Made by a program: the position numbers and the translations under genes. Shown here piece after piece: positions 7,679 through 16,049 of a DNA stretch of 64,000 bases. Under the pieces are notes generated by a model. It saw only the letters and a list, made by a program, of their open reading frames with translations, did not search any database and was not told the DNA's origin. This DNA comes from PHAA01 sp022706565 (GTDB lineage: Bacteria; Bacillota; Syntrophomonadia; Syntrophomonadales; Syntrophomonadaceae), in assembly GCA_040769385.1 (NCBI GenBank), contig JAXGLD010000006.1, forward strand, positions 1-64,000. The letters are read 5' to 3'. Positions within the stretch are counted from its first letter, which is position 1; each line of letters starts with the position of its first letter.

Positions 7679-8944
7679 TTATTCGTCGCCTGCCAATTTG
7701 ACTCCCAGTTTGGGTGCTTCCGGCATCAAGATCACGGTAGCCTGCCCGCCATGCCGGTGCTGCGCTGCTTGCAGGGCTTGTTCCAGGCTGTCGGCCGGGG
7801 TCATAAAAAGGCGATTTACCTGATCATCATTCAAGCTGCTGACCAGTATTATATCGGCTTGCTCCGCGGTACGGCAGATGGCGTAAGCCTTATGGCCGCC
7901 CAGCTCGAATCGGCGGTGAAAACGATCGATTATATCCTGACGGCAGGTGGCCGTATCGATCCAGTCCTGGAAGACATCCTCTCCCAGGCCTTCGCGGCAC
8001 TCGGCCGCCAGGACGATGGTTCCCCCCGGTTTGACTGCCAGAGCCGCCGCGTCCAGCGCTTTTTGGGCCTGGTACATATTAATATCCTTGGGGTAACCGC
8101 CGCAGCTGGCTATCACAATATCGGCCCGGGCGGTAATAGGGATGGTGGTCATTTCCTCACAGAATTCGACCGCTGCCAGCCAGGCCTGCCGGACATCCCC
8201 GGCCGCACAGAAAGCGATGTCATATTTGGAACCGGTCACCACATTCAGAATGAAGTCTACCCCGGCCCGGTAAGCGGCCTCCAGCATCAGATCGCTGACC
8301 GGGTTATCCCGGTAATTGCCCAGGCAGGCGCGCGGATCGCTCATCATCCGGTGGTTGGCTTCGATCACCGGGCGGGAGGCGATGCCAGGTAAAATAGATT
8401 TACGGCCCCCGGAATAACCAGCAAAATAGTGCAGTCCCACCACCCCGGTGGTCACAAGCAGGTCCGCCTCGGCGGCGGTGCGGTTGATCACCAGGTCCAT
8501 ACCATTGGACAACTGGCCCAACGACTTGAGGTTGTGATCGCAATCGTGATTGACGATCCGGTAACGACGGCAGATTTCCTCGCCAAAGACGGCCCGGTTA
8601 TCCCCTTCCGTGTGGGGGCGATGGATGCCGGTCGCCACGATCAAGTCGATATCCCCAGGTTTAATACCGGCTGCCTCGATCTCCGCCAGCAGCGGCGGCA
8701 GCATGACTTCATAAGGGGTGGGGCGGGTTATATCGTTGACCACTACCACCGCGTTGCGCGCTTGTTTTTGCCTGATGATCTCCCCCAAGCGGTGACCGCC
8801 CAACGGATGGGCCAGGGCCCTCTCCACCAGATCTTTCCCGCCAGCCCCAGCGGGCATGGGCCGTGGTTCCAGGACCGCCAGCAGCTGGGCTGGATCCAGC
8901 TCCAGGGGCAGGTGGGTTTTTCCATATGCCAAACTAAATTTCAC
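7679..8944 (-). CDS. larA: Nickel-pincer lactate racemase-like protein (LarA family)
   Basis: LarA racemises lactate or related 2-hydroxy acids with a nickel-pincer cofactor bound to a lysine. The key residues of the Lactiplantibacillus enzyme align by spacing: His108 in ATGIHR, His172 and Lys182 in LHYFAGYSGGRK, and His198 in EANHRMM, exactly 16 residues after the lysine. The protein has 421 residues. Start is GTG with AGGTGAGA upstream. It is divergent from glcD/glcF, which suits conversion of L- to D-lactate before oxidation. The cofactor-making genes larB, larC and larE are not in the window. The substrate may be another 2-hydroxy acid, as many LarA homologues differ. Confidence 0.82.
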   Translation of the reverse strand: MKFSLAYGKTHLPLELDPAQLLAVLEPRPMPAGAGGKDLVERALAHPLGGHRLGEIIRQKQARNAVVVVNDITRPTPYEVMLPPLLAEIEAAGIKPGDIDLIVATGIHRPHTEGDNRAVFGEEICRRYRIVNHDCDHNLKSLGQLSNGMDLVINRTAAEADLLVTTGVVGLHYFAGYSGGRKSILPGIASRPVIEANHRMMSDPRACLGNYRDNPVSDLMLEAAYRAGVDFILNVVTGSKYDIAFCAAGDVRQAWLAAVEFCEEMTTIPITARADIVIASCGGYPKDINMYQAQKALDAAALAVKPGGTIVLAAECREGLGEDVFQDWIDTATCRQDIIDRFHRRFELGGHKAYAICRTAEQADIILVSSLNDDQVNRLFMTPADSLEQALQAAQHRHGGQATVILMPEAPKLGVKLAGDE

Positions 8945-9066
8945 AACATCTCACCTATTTGCTCAGGTTCGGGCACAACTCCCAGATATTAGTTTATTTC
9001 TCATCCTGCAGAAAAGCAAATTATCTTCAGACCGGCAATTGTATACCCCAGACGTAAAAATTCTTG

Positions 9067-9075
9067 TGTTATAAT
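9067..9075 (+). promoter_or_regulatory. Extended -10 promoter for glcD-glcF
   Basis: TGTTATAAT carries a perfect -10 hexamer (9070-9075) with the TGn extension. No good -35 lies 17 bases upstream, as is common for extended -10 promoters. A start point near 9082 leaves room for the glcD ribosome site. Confidence 0.55.
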
Positions 9076-9128
9076 GGCACTGGATTTGCATCCTAATTAC
9101 CATGAATCAGATGCAGGAGAGTGATAGC

Positions 9129-10529
9129 TTGGACAAGTCGGCCATACAGAAGGAATTGCTCACAATGTTTGGTAAGGATAGAATACTGAGCGATGAGCTT
9201 GATTTAATGTATTATTCCTATGACAGCTCTTTTTTAACCAAATTGGAGAACACCTCCCCCTATGCGGTGGTGTTCCCCCGGTCCACCGAAGAGGTGCAGA
9301 AGATCATGCAGTTTGCCTACGCCAATGATGTCAATATCGTTCCCCGCGGGGCGGGAACCGGTGAGACCGGCGGCTGCGTGGCGGTAGAGGGCGGCATCGT
9401 GCTGGATCTGTCCCAATGGAAAGAGATCGTGGAGATCGACCAGAAGAATATGCAGGTCGTGGTCCGCCCCGGAGTGATCCATGCCGACCTCAACAATGAA
9501 CTGGCCCCATACAACCTGTTCTTTCCCCCCGACCCGGGCAGCAGCCTGATGTGCACCGTGGGCGGCATGGTGGCCAACAACGCCTCCGGGCTGCGGGCAG
9601 TCAAATATGGCACTACCGAGCAATATGTGCTGGGCCTGGAAGTGGTGACCCCCCAGGGTGATATCATGATCACCGGGGGTATGAAATCGCGCGCTATCAA
9701 GAATGTTTCCGGGCTCAACCTGACCAAATTGATGGTGGGTTCGGAAGGTGTCCTGGGGGTCATAACCAAAATCCGGCTGCGATGTTATCCCAAACCACGG
9801 GCCCGCGGCATCGCCATGGCCGTTTTCGACCGTCTCGACGACGCCCCGGCTACGGTCCTGGATGTTTACCAGGCCGGTATCCTGCCTTCCGGCATCGAGA
9901 TCCTGGACGGTTCGGCCATCAAGGCGGTCAACGAATTCAAGCCCCATATCAAACTGCCGGATGCCGAAGCCATTTTGCTGTTCGAGGTGGATGGCAATCC
10001 TCCCAGCGTGGAATTTGAAGGCGATGTTATCAAAGAGATGGCTGGCAAGAGAGCTCGTTTGGTGGAATGGTCCACTGACCCCAAGAGAATGGCCCAACTA
10101 TGGGAAGGGCGCAGTGTTACAGCCGCCGCCGCCTCTCGAGTGCGGCCCGATGGCAGCCGTATTTTCGCCGGCGAGGATATCAGCGTACCACTCTCCCGGG
10201 TGGCCGACGTGCTGCGGGCGGTCCGCGAGCTGGGCCAAAAATACGGTATTCAAGTAGTCAACTATGGACATATCGGTGATGGCAACGTCCACACCGCACC
10301 GGTCATAAATCCGGAAGATCCGGCCGAGGTTGAGAAAGTCCTGCAATTGGTAGATGAGATCCACCTGCTGGCCATAGAGATGGAAGGCACCACTACCGGA
10401 GAGCATGGAGTGGGCGCGGTGCGCCGCCGCTATGCACCGCTGGAGCACGGCATTGCTCACGAATACATGCTGAAGACCAAACAGGTTTTTGACCCCAAGG
10501 GTATTATGAATCCGGGCAAATTGATTTAA
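9129..10529 (+). CDS. glcD: FAD-linked 2-hydroxy-acid dehydrogenase subunit (GlcD/D-lactate dehydrogenase type)
   Basis: It oxidises D-lactate, glycolate or a similar acid, passing electrons to the FeS partner encoded next. The FAD-binding PCMH domain is plain: PRGAGTGETGG, PPDPGSS and GGMVANNASG, followed by GSEGVLGVITK. The C-terminal cap has YGHIGDGNVH with metal/substrate histidines and GEHGVG near the end. I prefer the TTG at 9129, since GCAGGAG sits 9 bases upstream and the protein then begins like its relatives; an ATG at 9102 adds nine residues without a ribosome site. Confidence 0.88.
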   Translation: MDKSAIQKELLTMFGKDRILSDELDLMYYSYDSSFLTKLENTSPYAVVFPRSTEEVQKIMQFAYANDVNIVPRGAGTGETGGCVAVEGGIVLDLSQWKEIVEIDQKNMQVVVRPGVIHADLNNELAPYNLFFPPDPGSSLMCTVGGMVANNASGLRAVKYGTTEQYVLGLEVVTPQGDIMITGGMKSRAIKNVSGLNLTKLMVGSEGVLGVITKIRLRCYPKPRARGIAMAVFDRLDDAPATVLDVYQAGILPSGIEILDGSAIKAVNEFKPHIKLPDAEAILLFEVDGNPPSVEFEGDVIKEMAGKRARLVEWSTDPKRMAQLWEGRSVTAAAASRVRPDGSRIFAGEDISVPLSRVADVLRAVRELGQKYGIQVVNYGHIGDGNVHTAPVINPEDPAEVEKVLQLVDEIHLLAIEMEGTTTGEHGVGAVRRRYAPLEHGIAHEYMLKTKQVFDPKGIMNPGKLI

Positions 10530-10566
10530 TCGCGGCATACATGGCTGCGTAAGTTTTAGGGAGATA

Positions 10567-11880
10567 ATGATAATGGAATTCAAGGAACTGCCTCCGGTCA
10601 AGGAGCAATTGATGAAATGTGTACGCTGCGGCAAGTGCCGCAGTGTTTGTCCGGTGTTCGCGGAAATCGGTAATGAAACCGTGGCTCCCCGCGGGCACGT
10701 TTTCATGGTGCAGATGCTGCGCGATGGCACGGTGGCCCCGGAGCAAAAGGTTTATGATCATCTGACCAACTGCCTGATGTGCGAGACCTGCAGCGTCAAC
10801 TGCCCTTCCGGCATCGATATCCACGAGCTGAACGCGGCGGCCCGGTCCTATATTTACGAGCATAATCCCAGCCTGGCCAAGGATTTGATCTTCGACACCA
10901 TGTGGACCAATCCCGCCTACTTGAAAAATGCGGTGCGCATGATCTGGGGCGCCCAGGTCAGCGGGGCCCAGTCCCTGGGCCGGAAACTGGGTTTGACCAA
11001 ATTGCTGCCGGGTGATATGCCCAAGGCCGAGAAGATACTGACTGACGTCCCCTTCCACTCGGCCCGCCGGCAGATACCGGCCGTCAGTGAAGCGCTAAGC
11101 GAAAAAAAATACACGGTAGGCTATTTTCTGGGCTGCGCTACCGACCTGCTGAACCCGGAGGTCGCCAAGGCCACCGTAGACGTCTTGACCCGCAACGGCT
11201 GCGACGTGATCATCCCGCCAGATATGAAATGCTGTGGTCTGCCCCATATGGCCAACGGAAAAATGAAAACCGCCCAACAGATGGCTATCGAAAACTTGAA
11301 AGCCTTTCACAAGTATGATCTGGACTATATCGTCACCGATTGCGCTTCCTGTTCCTCGGCCGTGGGGGCCAAGAATATGGAACTGCTGCTGGGTGAAACC
11401 GAACACCGGGCCGAGGCTGAGGCTTTTGCCGCCAAAGTCATGGACCTGACTTATTTCCTGATCCATATCCTGGATGTCCGCCCCCCTGCCAATGACCAGG
11501 CTCCCCGGGTACGTATAACCTACCACGACCCCTGTCATCTGGCCAACGCCCAAGGGATAAAAGACGAGCCCCGGGAGTTGCTGCGGCGCATTCCGGGTGT
11601 GGAACTGGTGGAGATGAAGGACGCCAACCGCTGCTGCGGAGGATCCGGGACCTTCAGCATTACTCATTATGACCTGTCCATGCAGATCCTGGACAAGAAA
11701 ATGGATAACATCGAAGCTGCCGACGCCGATCTGATAGCTACCTGCTGCCCCAGCTGCATGATGCAGCTGCGCCATGGGGTCAGCCGGCGCGGCTTGCAGT
11801 CCAGCCTGGTGCACCCGGTGCAGATATTGAGCCAGGCTTATAAACAAGCGGAGAAGGCAAAGGTAAAAACAGCTGTATAA
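10567..11880 (+). CDS. glcF: FeS subunit of a 2-hydroxy-acid oxidoreductase (GlcF type)
   Basis: The N-terminus has two 4Fe-4S motifs (CVRCGKCRSVCP near residue 19 and CLMCETCSVNCP near 74). The C-terminal half has two CCG domains (CCGLPHM and CCGGSGTF), the pattern of glycolate oxidase GlcF and heterodisulfide reductase HdrD-like proteins. It should carry electrons from the upstream FAD subunit to menaquinone or an electron-transfer flavoprotein. The gap to glcD is 37 bases. AGGGAG lies upstream; the start may be the ATG at 10567 or the in-frame ATG two codons later. Confidence 0.9.
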   Translation: MIMEFKELPPVKEQLMKCVRCGKCRSVCPVFAEIGNETVAPRGHVFMVQMLRDGTVAPEQKVYDHLTNCLMCETCSVNCPSGIDIHELNAAARSYIYEHNPSLAKDLIFDTMWTNPAYLKNAVRMIWGAQVSGAQSLGRKLGLTKLLPGDMPKAEKILTDVPFHSARRQIPAVSEALSEKKYTVGYFLGCATDLLNPEVAKATVDVLTRNGCDVIIPPDMKCCGLPHMANGKMKTAQQMAIENLKAFHKYDLDYIVTDCASCSSAVGAKNMELLLGETEHRAEAEAFAAKVMDLTYFLIHILDVRPPANDQAPRVRITYHDPCHLANAQGIKDEPRELLRRIPGVELVEMKDANRCCGGSGTFSITHYDLSMQILDKKMDNIEAADADLIATCCPSCMMQLRHGVSRRGLQSSLVHPVQILSQAYKQAEKAKVKTAV

Positions 11881-11884
11881 ACTG

Positions 11885-11898
11885 CGAACATGTGTTTT
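11885..11898 (+). promoter_or_regulatory. SOS box (LexA operator) of lexA
   Basis: CGAACATGTGTTTT matches 13 of 14 positions of the Gram-positive consensus CGAACRNRYGTTYC. It lies about 20 bases upstream of the lexA -10 element, where LexA would block RNA polymerase and repress its own gene. Confidence 0.75.
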
Positions 11899-11915
11899 CA
11901 AGCGGACTGAGCTTG

Positions 11916-11924
11916 TGCTATAAT
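11916..11924 (+). promoter_or_regulatory. Extended -10 promoter of lexA
   Basis: TGCTATAAT has a perfect -10 (11919-11924) with TGn extension, just downstream of the SOS box and 28 bases before the lexA ATG. Confidence 0.6.
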
Positions 11925-11951
11925 CTAACAAAAATAGTGGGAGGATTTGAC

Positions 11952-12566
11952 ATGCCTGGTTTGTCTCCACTCAGTCAGCGGCAGCGGCTCATCCTGGAAT
12001 TCATCCAGAAACGGATAAAGTCCAAGGGTTATCCCCCCTCGGTCCGAGAAATCGGGGAGGCAGTCGGTTTAAAATCGAGCTCCACCGTCCATGCCCACCT
12101 GGTTCAATTGGAAGAGAAGGGCTATATCAAGAAAGACCCTACCAAGCCTCGGTCAATCATCCCGGTTGGGCATGAAGCGGCGCCGGACCTGGCTGCCATA
12201 TCCCTGCCGGTGGTAGGACAGGTAGCGGCCGGAACCCCCATCCTGGCCACCGAGAATATCGAAGACTATTATCCCCTGCCGGTCGAGTTTGTTGGTCAGG
12301 GCAATCATTATATCCTCAGAGTCAAGGGCGACAGTATGATCGAAGCCGGTATTTTCGACGGGGATTACCTGATCGTGCGGGAGCAAGCCACGGCTTCCAA
12401 CGGTGAGATAGTAGTGGCCATGCTGGAAGATGAGGCCACCGTCAAGCGTTATTACAAGCGGGACCGATATATCGAGTTGCGGCCGGAAAACAGCGCCCTG
12501 CAGCCTATCATAGCGCCCGAGGTGGCCATCCTGGGCAAGGTAACGGGCCTGTTGCGGCACATGTAA
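11952..12566 (+). CDS. lexA: LexA, repressor of the SOS response
   Basis: LexA represses DNA-damage genes until RecA filaments trigger its self-cleavage. The 204 residues contain a winged helix-turn-helix (about 8-65; PSVREIGEAVGLKSSSTVHAHL is the recognition region). The cleavage site is Ala93-Gly94 in VAAG, with the catalytic dyad Ser128 (GDSM) and Lys165 (ATVK). The start at 11952 follows GGGAGG by 7 bases. It is autoregulated through the SOS box upstream; recA in this window carries a matching box. A strong terminator follows. Confidence 0.97.
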   Translation: MPGLSPLSQRQRLILEFIQKRIKSKGYPPSVREIGEAVGLKSSSTVHAHLVQLEEKGYIKKDPTKPRSIIPVGHEAAPDLAAISLPVVGQVAAGTPILATENIEDYYPLPVEFVGQGNHYILRVKGDSMIEAGIFDGDYLIVREQATASNGEIVVAMLEDEATVKRYYKRDRYIELRPENSALQPIIAPEVAILGKVTGLLRHM

Positions 12567-12588
12567 CATTATCCATTAGTCAATTAAG

Positions 12589-12629
12589 AAGCCACCCGAA
12601 CCGTCGCGTACGGGGTCGGGTGGCTTTTT
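12589..12629 (+). terminator. Intrinsic terminator of lexA
   Basis: An 11-base stem (AAGCCACCCGA paired with TCGGGTGGCTT) with a GC-rich loop runs into a short T tract. It begins 22 bases after the lexA stop. Confidence 0.85.
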
Positions 12630-12945
12630 GCTGTGGTGGCGACCTTAGCATGGAGACAGTCTAAATGGATGCATAATCTGATTATCCATCCGTACCCAAT
12701 ATGTAAAATTGGACACATCCCTAATCTTTACAAACACAGGGTAAACCGTCCATTAAGTGAGTATGAAAACCATGTTTGATGCGGATGCCCATATTTACCA
12801 AAAGGTAGTAAGACAATTGTCTCGAATAACCTGATTAAGGGAGGCGCGTATGGAAATGTTGGAAGGTGCGAATAAAACTGCCAAGCTATTCTGGAAATCG
12901 AAAAATGGAAGTCTTCTTGATCCTGACTAAAGAGAGGAGAATCAA
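12630..12945 (+). other. Intergenic stretch upstream of the exported NlpC/P60 gene
   Basis: This 316-base gap holds no recognisable gene except a 26-codon frame at 12850-12930, listed separately. It probably carries the promoter of the NlpC/P60 gene, but I see only weak candidates (TTTACA near 12727, spacing too long). Confidence 0.3.
12850..12930 (+). CDS. Possible 26-residue leader peptide
   Basis: An ATG 5 bases after AAGGGAGG opens a 26-codon frame ending at a TAA 15 bases before the NlpC/P60 start. The peptide is polar and basic (GANKTAKLFWKSKNG) with no known motif. The ribosome site is good. It may be a leader peptide or a chance frame. Confidence 0.25.
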   Translation: MEMLEGANKTAKLFWKSKNGSLLDPD

Positions 12946-13932
12946 ATGTTAGCATTACGTTGCAAGCGATTGCTTTGGGGAGGCATTTTAGCCTTGCTTA
13001 TGGCGGCCATAATACCGCTGGCGGCCCAGGCTGCAGATTATGGCTCTAAAGACCTTATCCTGGGCAGCCGAGGTGCAGCTGTCACTCAGTTGCAGACGGA
13101 CCTCCGCGGGTTAGGCTTTTATACCAGCAGTATTGATGGTTGGTTTGGGCCGAAAACCAATGATGCGGTGCGGGATTTCCAAAAGTCCCGGGGACTAAAA
13201 GTGGATGGCGTCGTGGGTCCGATAACCAAGGCCGCCCTGAATTCCGCGACACCTGCCGCATCTGCCGCTTCAGGCACATATAAATCCAGCAGCAGCAGTT
13301 ACAACAATCACGAGAAACCCATCGTCGACTCCCTGCGTGCCAGTTATGACGGCAGCCTGGCGCAGGCCCTGGTGGGGCGTGCGATTTGGTACATGGAATA
13401 CGGTTTCATGAAGTACGGGCATACCAAATACGCTGCCACCGGTTACATCGATTGTTCCAATTTTGTCTCCCTGGTTTACAAAGACTTTGGCTACTCCATT
13501 ACCTCGGCAGCCAAAAACTATGACCAGGTGGGAGTAAAGGTGGCCGGGGTTTATAGCAAGAAGATACCCGGTTCCTCCAAATATACGTTGGTGGGCGTGG
13601 AAAAACTGAAACCTGGCGATATATTTACCTACTGGAACTCTGATGCGCCGGCCCGGACCCATATAGGTCATGTAGCTATTTACATGGGTGTGGTGAACGG
13701 CCAACCTTGCATCATCGGCACCTGTAAAGGACGCCCGACGGCGATCGGAATCATCGACAGCTTTGCGTACTGGTATGGCTCCGACCTAATTGAAGTACGC
13801 CGGGTTTTACCGAACAGCGCCTATATTGCAAATGGTACATTCAAGGATGCGGGCCCGGTTATCCCGGCTAAGTATCAAATCAAACCGGACCAGCCCATTA
13901 TTATGCCAAATCGCCTTCCGGCTGGTTTCTAA
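12946..13932 (+). CDS. Exported peptidoglycan-binding protein with NlpC/P60-type hydrolase domain
   Basis: A signal peptide (cleavage after AAQAA, about residue 30) is followed by a peptidoglycan-binding-1 domain (about 35-100; LQTDLRGLGFY, GPKTNDAVRDFQ) and a serine-rich linker. A C-terminal NlpC/P60-like domain carries Cys in GYIDCSNFVS and His in HIGHVAIYMG. It should cut peptide stems in the cell wall; in a spore former a role in spore cortex or cell separation is possible. The 328-residue gene is monocistronic, with AGAGAGGAG before its ATG and a hairpin after its stop. Confidence 0.85.
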   Translation: MLALRCKRLLWGGILALLMAAIIPLAAQAADYGSKDLILGSRGAAVTQLQTDLRGLGFYTSSIDGWFGPKTNDAVRDFQKSRGLKVDGVVGPITKAALNSATPAASAASGTYKSSSSSYNNHEKPIVDSLRASYDGSLAQALVGRAIWYMEYGFMKYGHTKYAATGYIDCSNFVSLVYKDFGYSITSAAKNYDQVGVKVAGVYSKKIPGSSKYTLVGVEKLKPGDIFTYWNSDAPARTHIGHVAIYMGVVNGQPCIIGTCKGRPTAIGIIDSFAYWYGSDLIEVRRVLPNSAYIANGTFKDAGPVIPAKYQIKPDQPIIMPNRLPAGF

Positions 13933-13975
13933 TCCACCAGCGCGGCAATAAAATGCGTAGTCTCCTGATTCTAAT

Positions 13976-14010
13976 CAGCGCTGGCTGGGACGGGCTCCCG
14001 GCTGGCGCTG
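13976..14010 (+). terminator. Probable terminator of the NlpC/P60 gene
   Basis: Arms CAGCGC and GCGCTG enclose a further paired GGGA/TCCC stem with G-T pairs. A weak T-rich tract (CTATTTATAT) follows. It lies 44 bases after the stop. Confidence 0.5.
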
Positions 14011-14064
14011 CTATTTATATACTAAAGGAACATAAAGTTCCCGCATTTCAATCCAACCTAAGCT

Positions 14065-14098
14065 GCAAAAAGCCACGCAAGCTTTAGCTTGCGTGGCT
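14065..14098 (-). terminator. Intrinsic terminator of glnA
   Basis: A perfect 12-base stem (AGCCACGCAAGC and its complement) with a 4-base loop. On the minus strand it runs into TTTTTGC, about 48 bases after the glnA stop. Confidence 0.85.
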
Positions 14099-14145
14099 GA
14101 AGGTGCGGAAGCTGGAATCCAGCCGTTCCCATACACTAGTGCCGG

Positions 14146-15474
14146 CTAGAATTTTTCCAGGTACTCGTTCACTTCCCAATCATAAACCCGGGAGCTGTAA
14201 TTCTCCCATTCGGTGGTTTTCGCTTTTAGGAAGCGGGAAAAGATATGCTGCCCCAGGGCTTCCTGGATGAGCGCGTCGTGGCGCAGTTCCTTCAGGGCCT
14301 CGAATAGGTTCTCCGGCAGGGAGGAAATACCCTGTTCGATACGGCTGGCTAGATCCATTTCGTAGATGTTCTGCTCGACGGGAGCGGGCGGTTCCAGCTT
14401 CAAACGGATACCCTCCAGGCCGGCCTTAAGCAATACGGTCATGCCCAGATAGGGATTACAGCTGGGATCGGGACTGCGTACCTCCAAGCGGGTACTCATG
14501 CCCCGCTTGGCCGGGATTCTGATCAAAGGACTGCGGTTGCGGTGGGACCAGGCGATATAAACCGGGGCCTCGTATCCGGGTACCAGTCTTTTATAGGAAT
14601 TAACGGTGGGGCCGGTGATGGCAGCGATAGCGGGGGCGTGTTTGAGTATACCGGCTATGAAGTGACGGCAGACATCGCTCAATCCGTCTTCTTTGTCGGC
14701 ATCGTAGAAAGCGTTTTGGTTTCCGTTAAAAAGGGATATATGCATGTGCATGCCCGACCCGTTGATCCCGAATATCGGTTTGGGCATGAAGGTGGCGTGC
14801 AGGCCATGGCGCTGGGCTACGGTGCGCACCACGATTCGAAAAGTCATGATATTGTCGGCTGTTTTCAAAGCCTCCATGTATTTAAAATCGATCTCATGCT
14901 GTCCGGGGGCCACTTCATGATGAGCGGCCTCGATTTCGAAACCGATGGATTGCAGGGTCTCGACCATATCGCGGCGGGCTTCCTCCCCTTTGTCCACCGG
15001 GGGAAGATCGAAATAACTGGCCTTGTCATGGGTATTCAAGGTAGGGGTTCCGTCCTCGTTGATCTGGAAAAGAAAGAATTCAGGCTCCGGGCCTACCTGC
15101 ATGGTATAACCCATCTCACGGGCCTCGTTTAATACCCGGGTCAGGGCATAACGGGGACATCCCTCGAAGGGGTTGCCGTCGGGATCGAAAACATCGCAGA
15201 TAAGCCGGGCTGTCCTGCTGGCGGAGTTGGGGCTAATCCAGGGCAGGACCAGAAATGTATCCAGATCAGGACGCAGATACATGTCCGATTCTTCGATGCG
15301 AACGAATCCTTCGATGGAAGAACCGTCGAACATCAATTCCCCGTCCAGGGCCTTGCCCAATTGATCCACGGTTATCGATATGCTCTTGAACACCCCCAGG
15401 ATATCGGTAAACTGCAAGCGGATGAATTTGACGTTCTGGGCTTCAACGATTCTGAAGATCTCTTCCCTGTCCAC
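14146..15474 (-). CDS. glnA: Glutamine synthetase, type I
   Basis: It condenses ammonia and glutamate to glutamine with ATP. The 442 residues carry the GS signatures: the N-terminal FTDILG, DGSSIEGF, the metal-binding GPEPEFFLF, the ATP loop NGSGMHMHISLF, and RSPDPSCNPYLG. The size without the 25-residue insert and without the adenylylation loop indicates the alpha form of Gram-positives, regulated by feedback. Start is GTG behind AAAGGGGG. Unlike in Bacillus, no glnR regulator gene lies next to it. Confidence 0.97.
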   Translation of the reverse strand: MDREEIFRIVEAQNVKFIRLQFTDILGVFKSISITVDQLGKALDGELMFDGSSIEGFVRIEESDMYLRPDLDTFLVLPWISPNSASRTARLICDVFDPDGNPFEGCPRYALTRVLNEAREMGYTMQVGPEPEFFLFQINEDGTPTLNTHDKASYFDLPPVDKGEEARRDMVETLQSIGFEIEAAHHEVAPGQHEIDFKYMEALKTADNIMTFRIVVRTVAQRHGLHATFMPKPIFGINGSGMHMHISLFNGNQNAFYDADKEDGLSDVCRHFIAGILKHAPAIAAITGPTVNSYKRLVPGYEAPVYIAWSHRNRSPLIRIPAKRGMSTRLEVRSPDPSCNPYLGMTVLLKAGLEGIRLKLEPPAPVEQNIYEMDLASRIEQGISSLPENLFEALKELRHDALIQEALGQHIFSRFLKAKTTEWENYSSRVYDWEVNEYLEKF

Positions 15475-15545
15475 CAGACAATCCCCCTTTAATGTATAAG
15501 TCGTATTGACTCAGAAAGATTAGCATATTATATCATTGCCGGCAA

Positions 15546-16025
15546 TCAGAAGATTAATATCAGGAACGAGACCAGCATGCCGATGCCGATTGCGACCTTG
15601 AAAGCGATACCGGAAAAAAGGCCAATGACCGCTCCCAAACCAGATTTCATGGCCTTCTTAAACTCATGGCCTTGGATCAATTCCCCGCCTACCGCTCCCA
15701 GCCAGGGACATATCAAGATTCCCAGGGGAGGAAACAGGAATATTCCCACCACGCTGCCCAGTACTGCACCCCACATCCCCAACCGGCTGGAGTCGAAATA
15801 TTTGGCTCCCCAGTAGGCGGAAAGATAGTCAACCAGCATGGATATGACGGTTAGCCCGGCCAGTACCATCAGGTAACCGGCGGTTATGGATTGGAATCCT
15901 TCATACCAACCATAAGCGGCGATGGCTGCGAAGATCAGAGCCACACCGGGCAGGACCGGGAGAAAGGTGCCGGCAATACCGACCAGAATAAACAATAAGG
16001 CGATGATTAAAACCGCTGTGTTCAT
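15546..16025 (-). CDS. DUF456 family membrane protein
   Basis: The 159 residues form four or five membrane helices rich in glycine, with the typical opening (GTFLPVLPGVALIF) and the repeated small-residue pattern of DUF456 proteins. No biochemical function is established. It lies between the PLP lyase and glnA on the same strand with about 70 bases on the glnA side. Confidence 0.75.
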   Translation of the reverse strand: MNTAVLIIALLFILVGIAGTFLPVLPGVALIFAAIAAYGWYEGFQSITAGYLMVLAGLTVISMLVDYLSAYWGAKYFDSSRLGMWGAVLGSVVGIFLFPPLGILICPWLGAVGGELIQGHEFKKAMKSGLGAVIGLFSGIAFKVAIGIGMLVSFLILIF

Positions 16026-16049
16026 TACCCAGCCTCCTTTAATGTCCGG

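Noticed and set aside
9234..10097. 287-codon minus-strand frame opposite glcD
   Set aside because: High-GC third positions of glcD create the long antisense frame; the peptide resembles no family.
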